NCBI RefSeq assembly: GCF_025336525.1
Contig: NZ_JAOCZP010000002.1
Span: 248,001-312,000 of the forward strand
Length of the DNA: 64,000 nt
Source: Chelativorans salis
GTDB lineage: Bacteria > Pseudomonadota > Alphaproteobacteria > Rhizobiales > Rhizobiaceae
Reading direction: 5' to 3'
Part shown: positions 18,301-25,948 of the stretch, piece by piece
Position numbering within the stretch: the stretch's first letter is position 1
Layout of the letters: every line of letters begins with the position of its first letter
Notes under the pieces: model-generated
What the model saw: the letters and a program-made list of their open reading frames with translations, nothing else
The model's database searches: none
What the model was told of the DNA's origin: nothing
Made by a program: the position numbers and the translations under genes

Positions 18301-18356
18301 ATCAAGGACTCAGAACCCACATGCGATAGTCCTGCCCCGCAATGAGGGGGCACCCT

Positions 18357-18716
18357 TCAGTCCAAATACCGGAAGCTTTCAGCACCATCGAAGTGCCGCA
18401 CCCTGATGCCGGCGATCTTCGCCGGGTCCATCAGCCGCGCGTTGACCGCCATACGCTCCGCCCCCTCCTTTCGCACCGGCTCCCAATGCGTCGTGCAGCC
18501 GCAGGTCGGGCAGTGATGGAACTCCAGCCCGCGGTCGCCCCATAGATAAGCGACAGTCTTGCCCGCGCCCTCGAGGAAGGTGACCTCACTCGGATGGTAG
18601 TAGGTCCAGAGCGTTCCCAGCCGCCGGCAAACCGAGCAATTGCATTCGTTCAGCCAGGCAGGCTCTGCCGAAGCTTGGATTTTCACAGCGCCGCAATGGC
18701 AGGTCGCTTCAAACAT
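18357..18716 (-). CDS. GFA family protein (glutathione-dependent formaldehyde-activating fold)
   Basis: A 119-residue zinc-binding protein with the Mss4-like GFA fold. Its cysteines fall in the family arrangement: CHCGAVK (6-12), CNCSVCRR (25-32) and CPTCGCTTHWEP further on. Only some members activate formaldehyde with glutathione; many have no known function. The final residues GIRVRHFDGAESFRYLD are typical. It lies between the csaA gene (convergent) and the sensor kinase gene (same strand). Confidence 0.9.
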   Translation of the reverse strand: MFEATCHCGAVKIQASAEPAWLNECNCSVCRRLGTLWTYYHPSEVTFLEGAGKTVAYLWGDRGLEFHHCPTCGCTTHWEPVRKEGAERMAVNARLMDPAKIAGIRVRHFDGAESFRYLD

Positions 18717-18765
18717 TGTTCCAGCCCTCCATTCCTTCTCCCGGTTGCGACCCGAGCCGCAGGCC

Positions 18766-20193
18766 CTAAGCCGGCACGCGGATCACCACCCGCAAGCCCC
18801 CCAGCGGACTGTCTTCGAGCATGATATCGCCGCCATGGCCGCGGGCGATGTCGCGGGCGATCGACAGGCCGAGCCCGGTGCCGCTCTCATCCTGGTTGCG
18901 CGCTGCGTCCAGTCGCACGAAGGGTTTGAAAACGTCCTCGCGTTTCTCGGGCGGGATGCCGGGGCCGTCGTCGTCGACGGTAATGACCAGGCTCCCCCTG
19001 CCGTGCACGGCGTCGACGGAAACTGTGGAGGCATAGCGGAAGCCATTGCTGATCACGTTGGTCAGGAGCCGCGAAAACGCATTGGGGCGCACCAGCACCT
19101 CGCGCTTGCCCGACAACGAAGCCTCGAACTCGCAGCCCATCAGCCGCGCCTCCTCCCTCATCTTGTCGAAGAAGGAAGCAAGGTCGAACGCGCCGTGGTC
19201 CTCGGCGGCGTCGCCGCGGGCGAAGGAGAGATAGCCTTCGAGCATCGAGCGCATGTCCTCGATGTCCTGGTCCAGCGCCTTTATGTCCGCCTTGGACCTC
19301 GCCAGCGCCAGTTGCAGCTTGAAGCGGGTGAGGATGGTGCGCAGGTCGTGGCTCACCCCGGTCAGCATGGCGGTGCGCTGCTCTATCTGGCGCTCGATGC
19401 GCTCGCGCATCAACACGAAGGCGGAGCCGGCACGGCGGATCTCCTCAGCGCCGCGCGGTTTGAAATTGCTTGGCGTCGGACGTCCCTTGCCGAAGCTGTC
19501 GGCCGCCTCCGCCAATTGCAGGATGGGGCGGATCTGGTTGCGCAGGAAGGCAACGGCGATGGCCAGAAGCACCAGCGAGGTGCCCACCATCCACAACAGG
19601 AAGATATGCGTGTTCGACGCATAGGCCTGGCTGCGCCGGGCGAAGATGCGCAGCACCTTGCCATCGAGCTGGATGCGGATTTCGATGATGTTCGAGTTGC
19701 CTACCGTATCGAGCCAGAAGGGTCTGCCGATCTGCCGCGTGATCTCCTCGGAGAGCGTCCTGTCGAGAATGGAGAAGAAGGGCTTCGGTCCGGGCGGGGG
19801 CAGGGGGTCGGGTGGCTCGATGCTGATCTGCAGCGCCAGCCGCTCCTGGGCGATGCGGATGATCTCGGAATAGTCCTCTTCGCCGTCCTCCGTGGTCTCC
19901 TCGTAGGTTTCGATGACATCGATGACGGCGGCGATATCGCGGGTGACGGCCTGGGAGAGGCGCTGGGTGACGGTCTGCCAGTGGCGCTCCATGAAGACGA
20001 AGGCGATCACCGACTGGAGCAGGATCATCGGCGCGATCACGATGATAAGCGAACGTGCGTAAAGCCGCTTCGGCAGGGCGCGCGACACACCCCGCGCCAG
20101 ACGGCGCCACAGTCGACGCACGGTATGGAGCCCGCGCACTACGCGCGCCAGCAGGTCGTCTCTCTCGCCCCAGGATAGGTCGTATCTTGCCAT
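18766..20193 (-). CDS. Sensor histidine kinase (EnvZ-like)
   Basis: Inner-membrane sensor of a two-component system. The 475-residue protein has a basic N-terminus, TM1 (about 48-68), a periplasmic domain of about 130 residues with a Pro-rich loop, TM2 (197-216), a HAMP linker, a HisKA helix with phosphoacceptor His282 in GVSHDLRTILTR, and an ATPase domain with the N-box (LTNVISNGFRYA), VDDDGPGIP and GTGLGLSIARDI boxes. No response regulator is adjacent. The OmpR-type regulator at 24450, same strand, is the likely partner and has been separated by intervening genes. Confidence 0.92.
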   Translation of the reverse strand: MARYDLSWGERDDLLARVVRGLHTVRRLWRRLARGVSRALPKRLYARSLIIVIAPMILLQSVIAFVFMERHWQTVTQRLSQAVTRDIAAVIDVIETYEETTEDGEEDYSEIIRIAQERLALQISIEPPDPLPPPGPKPFFSILDRTLSEEITRQIGRPFWLDTVGNSNIIEIRIQLDGKVLRIFARRSQAYASNTHIFLLWMVGTSLVLLAIAVAFLRNQIRPILQLAEAADSFGKGRPTPSNFKPRGAEEIRRAGSAFVLMRERIERQIEQRTAMLTGVSHDLRTILTRFKLQLALARSKADIKALDQDIEDMRSMLEGYLSFARGDAAEDHGAFDLASFFDKMREEARLMGCEFEASLSGKREVLVRPNAFSRLLTNVISNGFRYASTVSVDAVHGRGSLVITVDDDGPGIPPEKREDVFKPFVRLDAARNQDESGTGLGLSIARDIARGHGGDIMLEDSPLGGLRVVIRVPA

Positions 20194-20512
20194 TCACTCT
20201 TCCGCGTGCTGCGGATGCCACGGCTTCCACGAGAAACCGGCAATGCTCGCACTGGCGCATTACCCCGCCGCGGGCGCCCGCGTAAAGCGGGACTTCGCCT
20301 GCGTCCGGCAGTCTAGCCGTCTTTTCCCGCAGCGTCACCGATGTGAGGCACCGATGCGTTCGTTCCGGGAATGCCGATCATCGTCGCACAAGCCCGAGAA
20401 AAAAATGTCGGATCGGCAACCGACCCGTCGTCCTCCGGCCGCAAGTGACGCTGCAGGCATACCGCTAAGTGGTGTCGGAACGATGATTGTGAAGACCGAG
20501 GGGAAATCGGAT
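20194..20512. other. Divergent intergenic region without recognised gene (319 bp)
   Basis: Lies between the sensor kinase (minus) and the MFS gene (plus). The frame upstream of the MFS start is open but has no membrane or domain character and is treated as non-coding. No operator or structured RNA was recognised. Confidence 0.4.
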
Positions 20513-21715
20513 ATGTCTATTCCTTATCGTTGGGTAATCGTCGGCGCAGGCGCGCTGATGACCTGTGTCGCCATTGGAGCGATGTTCTCGCTGGCGGTTT
20601 TCCTGGACCCGATGTCGACCGAGACCGGCTGGTCGCGCGCCGCGATTTCGAGCGCCATGACCCTTAATTTCCTGGTGATGGCCCTCGGCAATTTCGGCTG
20701 GGGCGTGGCGAGCGACCGTTTCGGCACGCGCATCGTCGTTTTTGCCGGCGCAGCCCTTCTCGGCCTCGCCCTGGTGCTGGCAAGCCGGACGCAATCCCCG
20801 CTCGAATTCCAGTTGACCTACGGCATTCTCGTCGGCCTCGCCGCCAGCGCCTTCTTCGCGCCGATGATCGCCGCCGCCACCGCGTGGTTCGACAAGAACC
20901 GCAGTCTTGCCGTCTCGCTCGTCTCGGCGGGCATGGGCGTGGCGCCGCTGACCATCTCGCCCTTCGCGCGCTGGCTGATCACCGCCTATGACTGGCGCAC
21001 CGCCATGCTGGTCATCGGCGTGGTCGCCTGGGCGCTCCTGATACCCGCTGCCTTCCTGGTCCGCCGTCCGCCGGTCACGACGAGCGCCGACGCTGATTCC
21101 GGCGCCGCCGCAGCCGGCGCCAGGGTATCGGCCGCACAGGCGCTGCGCTCGCCGCGGTTCCTGGTACTCGGCTTCACCTTCATGGCGTGCTGCGCGGCGC
21201 ATTCGGGGCCGATCTTCCACATGGTCAGCTACGCCCTCGTCTGCGGCATCGCGCCGATGGCCGCGGTCAGCATCTACAGCGTCGAGGGGCTGGCGGGCCT
21301 AGGCGGCCGCGTCCTCTTCGGCGTGCTCGGCGACCGTATCGGCGCCAAACCGGTGCTGATCGGGGGCCTGATCGTACAGGCGCTGGCGATCGGGGCCTAT
21401 GTCTTTGTCAGCCGGCTCGGCGAGTTCTATGCGCTGGCCGTGATTTTCGGCGCGGCCTATGGCGGCGTGATGCCGCTCTATGCGGTGCTGGCGCGCGAAT
21501 ATTTCGGCCAGGCGGTCATGGGAACCGTGTTCGGGGCCGCAACCATGCTGTCGAGCCTCGGCATGGCGCTCGGCCCGCTCGCCGGCGGCTGGGTGTTCGA
21601 CACCTTCGGCGGCTATGCTTGGCTCTTCATCGGCTCGTTCGCTGTCGGGCTCGGCGCGGTGGCGGTGGCGCTCGCCTTCCCATCACAGCCGCGTATGCGG
21701 CTCCAGCCTGCATAG
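20513..21715 (+). CDS. Major facilitator superfamily transporter
   Basis: A 400-residue MFS protein with about 12 membrane helices. The inter-helix 2-3 motif appears as GVASDRFGTRIVV and is echoed in the second half as GVLGDRIGAKPVL. The arrangement, with MSTETGWSRAAISSAM near the start, resembles oxalate/formate antiporter and monocarboxylate-type MFS proteins, but the substrate is unknown. The ATG at 20513 follows GAGGGG at 8 bases; an ATG 30 bases upstream is possible. A strong hairpin follows the stop. Confidence 0.88.
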   Translation: MSIPYRWVIVGAGALMTCVAIGAMFSLAVFLDPMSTETGWSRAAISSAMTLNFLVMALGNFGWGVASDRFGTRIVVFAGAALLGLALVLASRTQSPLEFQLTYGILVGLAASAFFAPMIAAATAWFDKNRSLAVSLVSAGMGVAPLTISPFARWLITAYDWRTAMLVIGVVAWALLIPAAFLVRRPPVTTSADADSGAAAAGARVSAAQALRSPRFLVLGFTFMACCAAHSGPIFHMVSYALVCGIAPMAAVSIYSVEGLAGLGGRVLFGVLGDRIGAKPVLIGGLIVQALAIGAYVFVSRLGEFYALAVIFGAAYGGVMPLYAVLAREYFGQAVMGTVFGAATMLSSLGMALGPLAGGWVFDTFGGYAWLFIGSFAVGLGAVAVALAFPSQPRMRLQPA

Positions 21716-21727
21716 GCCCTCTGCCAA

Positions 21728-21754
21728 GCCGTTTCCGCCCATAGCGGAAACGGC
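21728..21754 (+). terminator. Strong hairpin after the MFS gene
   Basis: GCCGTTTCCGC, a 5-base loop (CCATA) and the exact complement form an 11-bp perfect stem 12 bases after the MFS stop. There is no T-run, so it may be a stabiliser or a factor-assisted stop ahead of the heat-shock promoter. Confidence 0.55.
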
Positions 21755-21763
21755 GCCCGCATT

Positions 21764-21792
21764 CTTGAAACTTGCACTCTTCACACCCAAAT
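21764..21792 (+). promoter_or_regulatory. Sigma-32 (RpoH) heat-shock promoter of hsp20
   Basis: CTTGAAA (21764-21770) followed after 15 bases by CCCAAAT (21786-21792) closely matches the RpoH consensus CTTGAAA-N(13-16)-CCCATNT. It lies about 100 bases before the small heat-shock gene, leaving a 5' leader of the size needed for the RNA thermometer. Confidence 0.75.
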
Positions 21793-21804
21793 TTCTTTTA
21801 TCGG

Positions 21805-21891
21805 TCGCCGAGAATGGGACCGATACCGTCAAGGGGCGCCAGCTCTTTGGCGTCCCTCGTACCATGTTGCTCTAAGGAGGATGTGGCTATG
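21805..21891 (+). promoter_or_regulatory. ROSE-type RNA thermometer in the hsp20 leader
   Basis: The leader folds into successive hairpins: TATCGGTC/GACCGATA (perfect 8 bp, loop 11), AGGGGCGCCA/TGGCGTCCCT (one G-U), then a 3' region with TTGCTCTAAGGAGG, which sets a UUGCU-type anti-Shine-Dalgarno strand against the AAGGAGG ribosome site just before the ATG. This is the hallmark of ROSE elements controlling rhizobial small heat-shock genes: translation is blocked at normal temperature and released on warming. Confidence 0.8.
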
Positions 21892-22356
21892 AGAACATTC
21901 GACCTTTCTCCCCTCTACCGGTCGAGCATCGGCTTTGACCGGATACTCGGTCTGCTGGAAAATCCGGCGCGCTTGCAGACCGTCGACAACTGGCCTCCAT
22001 ACGACATCGCCAAAACCGGTGAAGACGCCTATCGCATCAGCATGGCCGTCGCCGGCTTCGCGCAGGACGAGCTCGAGATAATCCAGGAGCCGAACCTGCT
22101 CGTCGTCTCCGGCGTCAAGGCGGAGGACGACAAGGCGGAGTATCTCCACCGCGGCATTGCCGGGCGTTCCTTCACGCGCCGGTTCGAGCTTGCCGACCAC
22201 GTCAAGGTCGTCGGCGCGAAGCTCGAGAACGGCATGCTGACCATCGATCTCGAGCGCGACATCCCGGAAGAGATGAAGCCGCGCCGGATCGACGTGGTCA
22301 CGGGCAAGACACCGGCGGCCTCCAAGCAGATCGAAGGCAAAAAGCAGGCCGCCTGA
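21889..22356 (+). CDS. Small heat-shock protein, Hsp20/IbpA family
   Basis: ATP-independent chaperone that holds unfolding proteins. The 155-residue protein starts MRTFDLSPLYRSSIGFDRI, the class A (IbpA-like) bacterial pattern, and contains the alpha-crystallin domain with YDIAKTGEDAYRISMAVAGF and the conserved GxLxxxxxR-type GAKLENGMLTIDLERDIPE. The Ala/Lys-rich tail is longer than in E. coli. Expression is predicted to be under RpoH transcription plus ROSE translation control, both visible upstream. A second hsp20 follows after a large hairpin. Confidence 0.95.
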   Translation: MRTFDLSPLYRSSIGFDRILGLLENPARLQTVDNWPPYDIAKTGEDAYRISMAVAGFAQDELEIIQEPNLLVVSGVKAEDDKAEYLHRGIAGRSFTRRFELADHVKVVGAKLENGMLTIDLERDIPEEMKPRRIDVVTGKTPAASKQIEGKKQAA

Positions 22357-22364
22357 CTTTCGTG

Positions 22365-22402
22365 AGCGGTCCGCGCCGCCGGCGTTCGGGGCGCGGACCG
22401 CT
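22365..22402 (+). terminator. Intercistronic hairpin between the two hsp20 genes
   Basis: AGCGGTCCGCGCC and its exact complement GGCGCGGACCGCT (13-bp stem, 12-base loop) start 9 bases after the first hsp20 stop. No T-run follows, so it may attenuate or protect the upstream message. Confidence 0.6.
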
Positions 22403-22431
22403 CCCAGCCAAGCGATGCGAGGGAGATAGCC

Positions 22432-22935
22432 ATGAACATGCGTAATCTCATCCCCTGGAACCGCGGTGGTGGCCGCACGCCGGCCGTCTACCGCGAAGAC
22501 AACAGTCCGTTTCTGGCCTTGCACCGGGAAATGAACCGGCTTTTCGACGACGTGTTCCGGAATTTCGACGCCCCGGCACCGTTCAGTCGGATGTCGGGCT
22601 GGTCGTCCTGGCCCGATGTCGAGGTCAGTGAAACCGACGGCGAGATCCGCGTGACCGCAGAGGTCCCCGGACTCGAGGAAAAGGACATGGAGGTCCTCCT
22701 CAAGGACGGCGTTCTGACACTTCGAGGTGAGAAGAAGTCGGAGGCGGAGGACAAGGACCGTCAATTCAGCGAGCGCTTCTACGGCCGTTTCGAGCGGCAT
22801 ATCGGACTTGGCCCCGAGGTCGATGAGGACCGGGTTGCGGCCGATTTCAGGAACGGCGTGCTGACGGTGACCCTGCCGAAGACCGAGCAGGCGAAAAGCA
22901 GCGCGAAGCGCATCGCCATCAACGGCGGGCGCTGA
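22432..22935 (+). CDS. Small heat-shock protein, Hsp20 family (class B/C-type)
   Basis: A 167-residue small heat-shock protein of a different subclass: MNRLFDDVFRNFD in the N-terminal arm, a core with WPDVEVSETDGEIRVTAEVPGLEEKDM, and a GVLTVTLPKTE segment near the end. This resembles HspC/Hsp20 proteins such as HspH classes in rhizobia. It starts behind GAGGGAGA and lies 75 bp after the first hsp20. No ROSE-like leader is seen here, so it may depend on read-through or a separate promoter. Confidence 0.93.
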   Translation: MNMRNLIPWNRGGGRTPAVYREDNSPFLALHREMNRLFDDVFRNFDAPAPFSRMSGWSSWPDVEVSETDGEIRVTAEVPGLEEKDMEVLLKDGVLTLRGEKKSEAEDKDRQFSERFYGRFERHIGLGPEVDEDRVAADFRNGVLTVTLPKTEQAKSSAKRIAINGGR

Positions 22936-23024
22936 TGCCACGCCCGTCGGAGTCGGCAGCCGCAACGCCGGCTTCCCGAAGGAAAGCCCGTTGCCTGCCA
23001 TACTGACTGAAAGGAGCAGTCGTC

Positions 23025-23390
23025 ATGGCAAAAGATGTCATACGAAATACCCAGGAAACTGCCCTCGACGTGGTTAACCTCGTTGTCGGCATTGCCTTGT
23101 TGCTCACGCCTTGGGCGCTGGGCTTCATGGCCGAAACGACGGCCGCCTGGAACGCCTGGGTGGTTGGTGCCCTTATCGCACTGGTCGCCATTGGAGCCTT
23201 GGTCTCCTTCGCCGAGTGGGAGGAATGGGTAAACCTCGTCCTCGGCATCTGGGCGATCATCTCACCTTGGGTTCTGGGATTCGCCGCGATCGCGGCCGCC
23301 CTCTGGGCGCATGTGATCGCCGGGCTGATCGTCGCTGTGCTCGCTGGCTTGGAACTGTATTTCGCGCGCCAGCGGATGTCAGCCGCCTGA
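23025..23390 (+). CDS. SPW repeat membrane protein
   Basis: A 121-residue integral membrane protein with two tandem SPW-type repeats: NLVVGIALLLTPWALGF and NLVLGIWAIISPWVLGF, each followed by a paired helix (AWNAWVVG, LWAHVIAG). Four membrane helices are expected. The function of the family is unknown. Its start is behind AAGGAG. It follows the two hsp20 genes on the same strand and might belong to a stress-responsive group, but that is inferred only from position. Confidence 0.92.
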   Translation: MAKDVIRNTQETALDVVNLVVGIALLLTPWALGFMAETTAAWNAWVVGALIALVAIGALVSFAEWEEWVNLVLGIWAIISPWVLGFAAIAAALWAHVIAGLIVAVLAGLELYFARQRMSAA

Positions 23391-23416
23391 CCGGCCCTAC
23401 GTCCCGCTACAGCGGG

Positions 23417-23450
23417 CCCCGACCGCTCCGGCGGTCGGGGTGTACTTTTT
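23417..23450 (+). terminator. Rho-independent terminator after the SPW gene
   Basis: CCCCGACCGC-TCCG-GCGGTCGGGG forms a perfect 10-bp stem with a 4-base loop, followed by TGTACTTTTT. It ends the hsp20-SPW transcription group. Confidence 0.85.
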
Positions 23451-23478
23451 GCGGCCGGAGAAGGGTTCGCCGGCCGAT

Positions 23479-23597
23479 TGTTACATATATTTGATCACCA
23501 AATGTTATAGCTTGAAATCTCGTGTTACCGTATGATGCCCGACAAAAGCATTCATGGGGTGCGGCGCGTGCCGCTCTAGGGGCTGAAGTCTTTGTCG
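23479..23597 (+). promoter_or_regulatory. AT-rich promoter region with an inverted repeat upstream of the hydrolase gene
   Basis: An AT-rich stretch contains ATTTG-ATCAC-CAAAT (around 23488-23503), an imperfect dyad that could be a regulator site. It sits about 100 bases before the hydrolase ATG. No cognate regulator is evident. Confidence 0.35.
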
Positions 23598-24440
23598 ATG
23601 GAAGGGGTTATCCGCGTGGGTGGGGGCTGGCGCCGCCGGTTCTCTCTCCTGCGTCGTGCCGTCGTCGTCTTCGCGGCCCTCTTCCTGGCAGCCGGCGTTG
23701 TAGCGGTGCAGACCGTGCCGGAGTTCGTCCTTTTCCGCGAAAGGCTGGTTCTGAACCTCCTGGAGATCGAAAGCAGCGTCGAACTGCAGCCTGTCGACAT
23801 GAGCACCCATGACGGGCTGTTGCTGCGCTCCTGGTATTACGCGCCGGCGCCGGGTAAGCCCGTCATCGTCTATTTCCCGGGGCGGCTCGGCGATCTCATC
23901 CGCAGACCGAAGCATCTCTTCACGCTGGCCGAGGAGGGATATGGGCTGATGTTGGCGGGATATCGCGGCTATGGCGGAAATCCGGGACAGCCGAGCGAGA
24001 GCATGCTCTACCGCGACGCGGCGACGCTTCTCGCCAAGCTGTCCGATGAGAAACTGGCTCCCGACGGCATTGTCCTCTACGGCTATTCGATGGGAACGGG
24101 CGTCGCCAGCTATGTGGCGACCAGGGCTCGGCCCCGCGCGGTCATTCTCGAGGCGCCTTTCACCTCGTTTCCCGCCGCCGTCAGCCGGCAGACCTCGGTC
24201 CCCCTCTGGCTGGTGCGCACCCGCTTCGACAACGGTTCGCGCATCGGCGCCATCGATGCACCGATCCTGCTCCTGGCCGGCCAGAATGACCCCATAACGC
24301 CGCCCGATTTCGCCGAGGCACTCGCCGCACTCAGCGAAGGGAGGTCCGTCCTGCACGTCTTGCCAGGCGCAAACCACATCAACATGCCCCGACACGGTGG
24401 CATGGAAACCATCGCCGGATTTCTGTTCGGGCTGGAGTAG
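23598..24440 (+). CDS. Membrane-anchored alpha/beta hydrolase
   Basis: A 280-residue hydrolase with an N-terminal membrane anchor (about 18-38) and an alpha/beta hydrolase domain in the BEM46/ABHD13 style. The nucleophile elbow is GYSMGTG, the acid lies in LAGQNDPITPPD and the catalytic His in PGANHINMPRHGG. The order Ser-Asp-His and spacing are normal. Substrate (lipid, ester or peptide) cannot be assigned. The ATG at 23598 is preferred over a TTG two codons earlier. It converges on the response regulator gene. Confidence 0.87.
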   Translation: MEGVIRVGGGWRRRFSLLRRAVVVFAALFLAAGVVAVQTVPEFVLFRERLVLNLLEIESSVELQPVDMSTHDGLLLRSWYYAPAPGKPVIVYFPGRLGDLIRRPKHLFTLAEEGYGLMLAGYRGYGGNPGQPSESMLYRDAATLLAKLSDEKLAPDGIVLYGYSMGTGVASYVATRARPRAVILEAPFTSFPAAVSRQTSVPLWLVRTRFDNGSRIGAIDAPILLLAGQNDPITPPDFAEALAALSEGRSVLHVLPGANHINMPRHGGMETIAGFLFGLE

Positions 24441-24449
24441 GGGCTTTCC

Positions 24450-25187
24450 CTACTCCACGCTCAGCCGATATCCCACCCCACGCACGGTCTGCAGCCACAC
24501 AGGGTTGGAGGGGTCGCGCTCGATCTTACGGCGCAGGCGGTTGATCTGCACGTCGATGGTGCGCTCGCCCACCTCCGATTCCTCTCCGACGAGCTCGTGG
24601 CGCGGGATGGTCTCGCCGGCGCGCTCGGCGAAGATGGCCATGATCTCGCGCTCGCGGTCGGTGAGCTTCAGCGGCTCGCCGGCGCGCTTCAATTCGCGCC
24701 GGGGGATCTGGAACGTGTAGGGGCCGAACACCACCTGCTCCAGCTTGGGCGGCATCTGCTGGCCACTGCGGCGCAGGATGCTGTTGACCCGAAGCACCAG
24801 CTCGCGCGGGTCGAAAGGTTTCGGCAGATAGTCGTCGGCACCCGCTTCCAGCCCGGTGACGCGGCTCTCCGTCTCCGAGAGCGCCGTCAGCATGAGGATG
24901 GGCATCGTCTTTTGCGTCCTGAGGCTCTGCGTCAGCGCCACGCCGTCCTCGCCCGGCATCATGATGTCGAGGATGATGAGGTCGAAATCCAGCCCTTCGA
25001 GCTTGCGGCGCGCCTCCGTCGCATCGCCGGCGATCGTCACTCGAAATCCGTTTTCGCGCAGAAAGCGGTGAAGAAGCGTGCGGATGCGTTTGTCATCGTC
25101 GACGACAAGCAGATGCGGGGCGTCGTCGGGCAGCGGGCCGTTCGGCAGCGCGCCTGCGCCATTTTCGACAACGGTGCCTTCGATCAT
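24450..25187 (-). CDS. OmpR-family response regulator
   Basis: A 245-residue two-component regulator: receiver domain with acidic pocket VVDDDKR and phospho-acceptor Asp74 in LIILDIMMPGEDG, switch Thr in MLTALSE and Lys in LPKPFDPRE, then a winged-helix output domain with LTDREREIMAIFAERAGE and RTIDVQINRLRRKIE. It overlaps the upstream marR gene by ATGA. Its natural kinase is probably the EnvZ-like gene at 18766, now about 4.3 kb away on the same strand. Confidence 0.95.
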   Translation of the reverse strand: MIEGTVVENGAGALPNGPLPDDAPHLLVVDDDKRIRTLLHRFLRENGFRVTIAGDATEARRKLEGLDFDLIILDIMMPGEDGVALTQSLRTQKTMPILMLTALSETESRVTGLEAGADDYLPKPFDPRELVLRVNSILRRSGQQMPPKLEQVVFGPYTFQIPRRELKRAGEPLKLTDREREIMAIFAERAGETIPRHELVGEESEVGERTIDVQINRLRRKIERDPSNPVWLQTVRGVGYRLSVE

Positions 25188-25714
25188 TCCATCTTCCCTC
25201 TCTCGCTCGTACGATCGCCGCCGGAAGGCGGCCTGTCGACCTGCGCCCTGAGTTCCGGATCCACCATCGCCTTCAGGAAGCGCTCGAGGGCGGCACGGTC
25301 CTCAATCCCCGCCTCCTCAAGTGCCGCATTGATGCGGCGGGACTGTGGCAGGGCCAGCGCCAGGGCGAGCGAGTGGCCTTTCTTGGTGACGTAGAGCTCG
25401 CGCTGGCGCCGGTCCCGCGGTCCCTGCACCTGCACCACATAGCCGGTATCGATGAGTTGCTTGAGCACGCGCGCGAGGGACTGCTTGGTAATTCTCAGCA
25501 CCTCAAGAAGTTCCGCCACCGTCAGTCCCGGCCGTCGGTTGACGAAGTGCAGCACCCGGTGATGCGCCCGCCCGAAGTCATAGCGCGCCAGGATCGCGTC
25601 GGGGTCGGAGGTGAAGTCCCGGTAGGCGAAGAACAGGAGTTCGATGAGGGCGAAGTCCACGTCCTCGTCTTCCCGTGTCGCCTCATGCGGGGTCGGCTTC
25701 GTAGGACTTTTCAT
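25184..25714 (-). CDS. MarR family transcriptional regulator
   Basis: A 176-residue winged-helix dimeric regulator. The MarR DNA-binding region is visible as LTVAELLEVLRITKQSLARVLKQLIDTGYV followed by the wing QGPRDRRQRELYVTKKG. It is first in an operon with the response regulator (ATGA overlap) and divergent from the aminotransferase gene. A perfect inverted repeat lies just upstream of its start and is probably its own operator. The signal is unknown. Confidence 0.92.
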   Translation of the reverse strand: MKSPTKPTPHEATREDEDVDFALIELLFFAYRDFTSDPDAILARYDFGRAHHRVLHFVNRRPGLTVAELLEVLRITKQSLARVLKQLIDTGYVVQVQGPRDRRQRELYVTKKGHSLALALALPQSRRINAALEEAGIEDRAALERFLKAMVDPELRAQVDRPPSGGDRTSERGKME

Positions 25715-25737
25715 CGTTGTTTTTCCCGGTGAACTAA

Positions 25738-25764
25738 AATTATGTCAGCCATATTGACATAATT
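25738..25764. promoter_or_regulatory. Perfect 10-bp inverted repeat, probable MarR operator
   Basis: AATTATGTCA-N7-TGACATAATT is an exact dyad centred 36 bases before the marR start, in the region shared with the divergent aminotransferase gene. The size and symmetry fit a MarR dimer site, suggesting autorepression and perhaps control of the aminotransferase. Confidence 0.7.
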
Positions 25765-25948
25765 AAGGCCGCTTGATAATTTTTGCCAAGCTTTTCGGCT
25801 CATGGCGAACAAAAAGGTGCGTCGAGGCGGGTTTTCCGGAACTTCCTGTAAATGCGTTTGCTTCGGCGCGCGGTCTTCCGGCATAATCGGTTTTTCGCCA
25901 GTTTCGTATTGGGCATTGTTCAGGGCGTGGCCCGCAGGAGAGGTTACG

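Noticed and set aside
18640-20178. 512-residue open frame antisense to the sensor kinase
   Set aside because: The kinase on the other strand has all catalytic boxes; the antisense frame has none.
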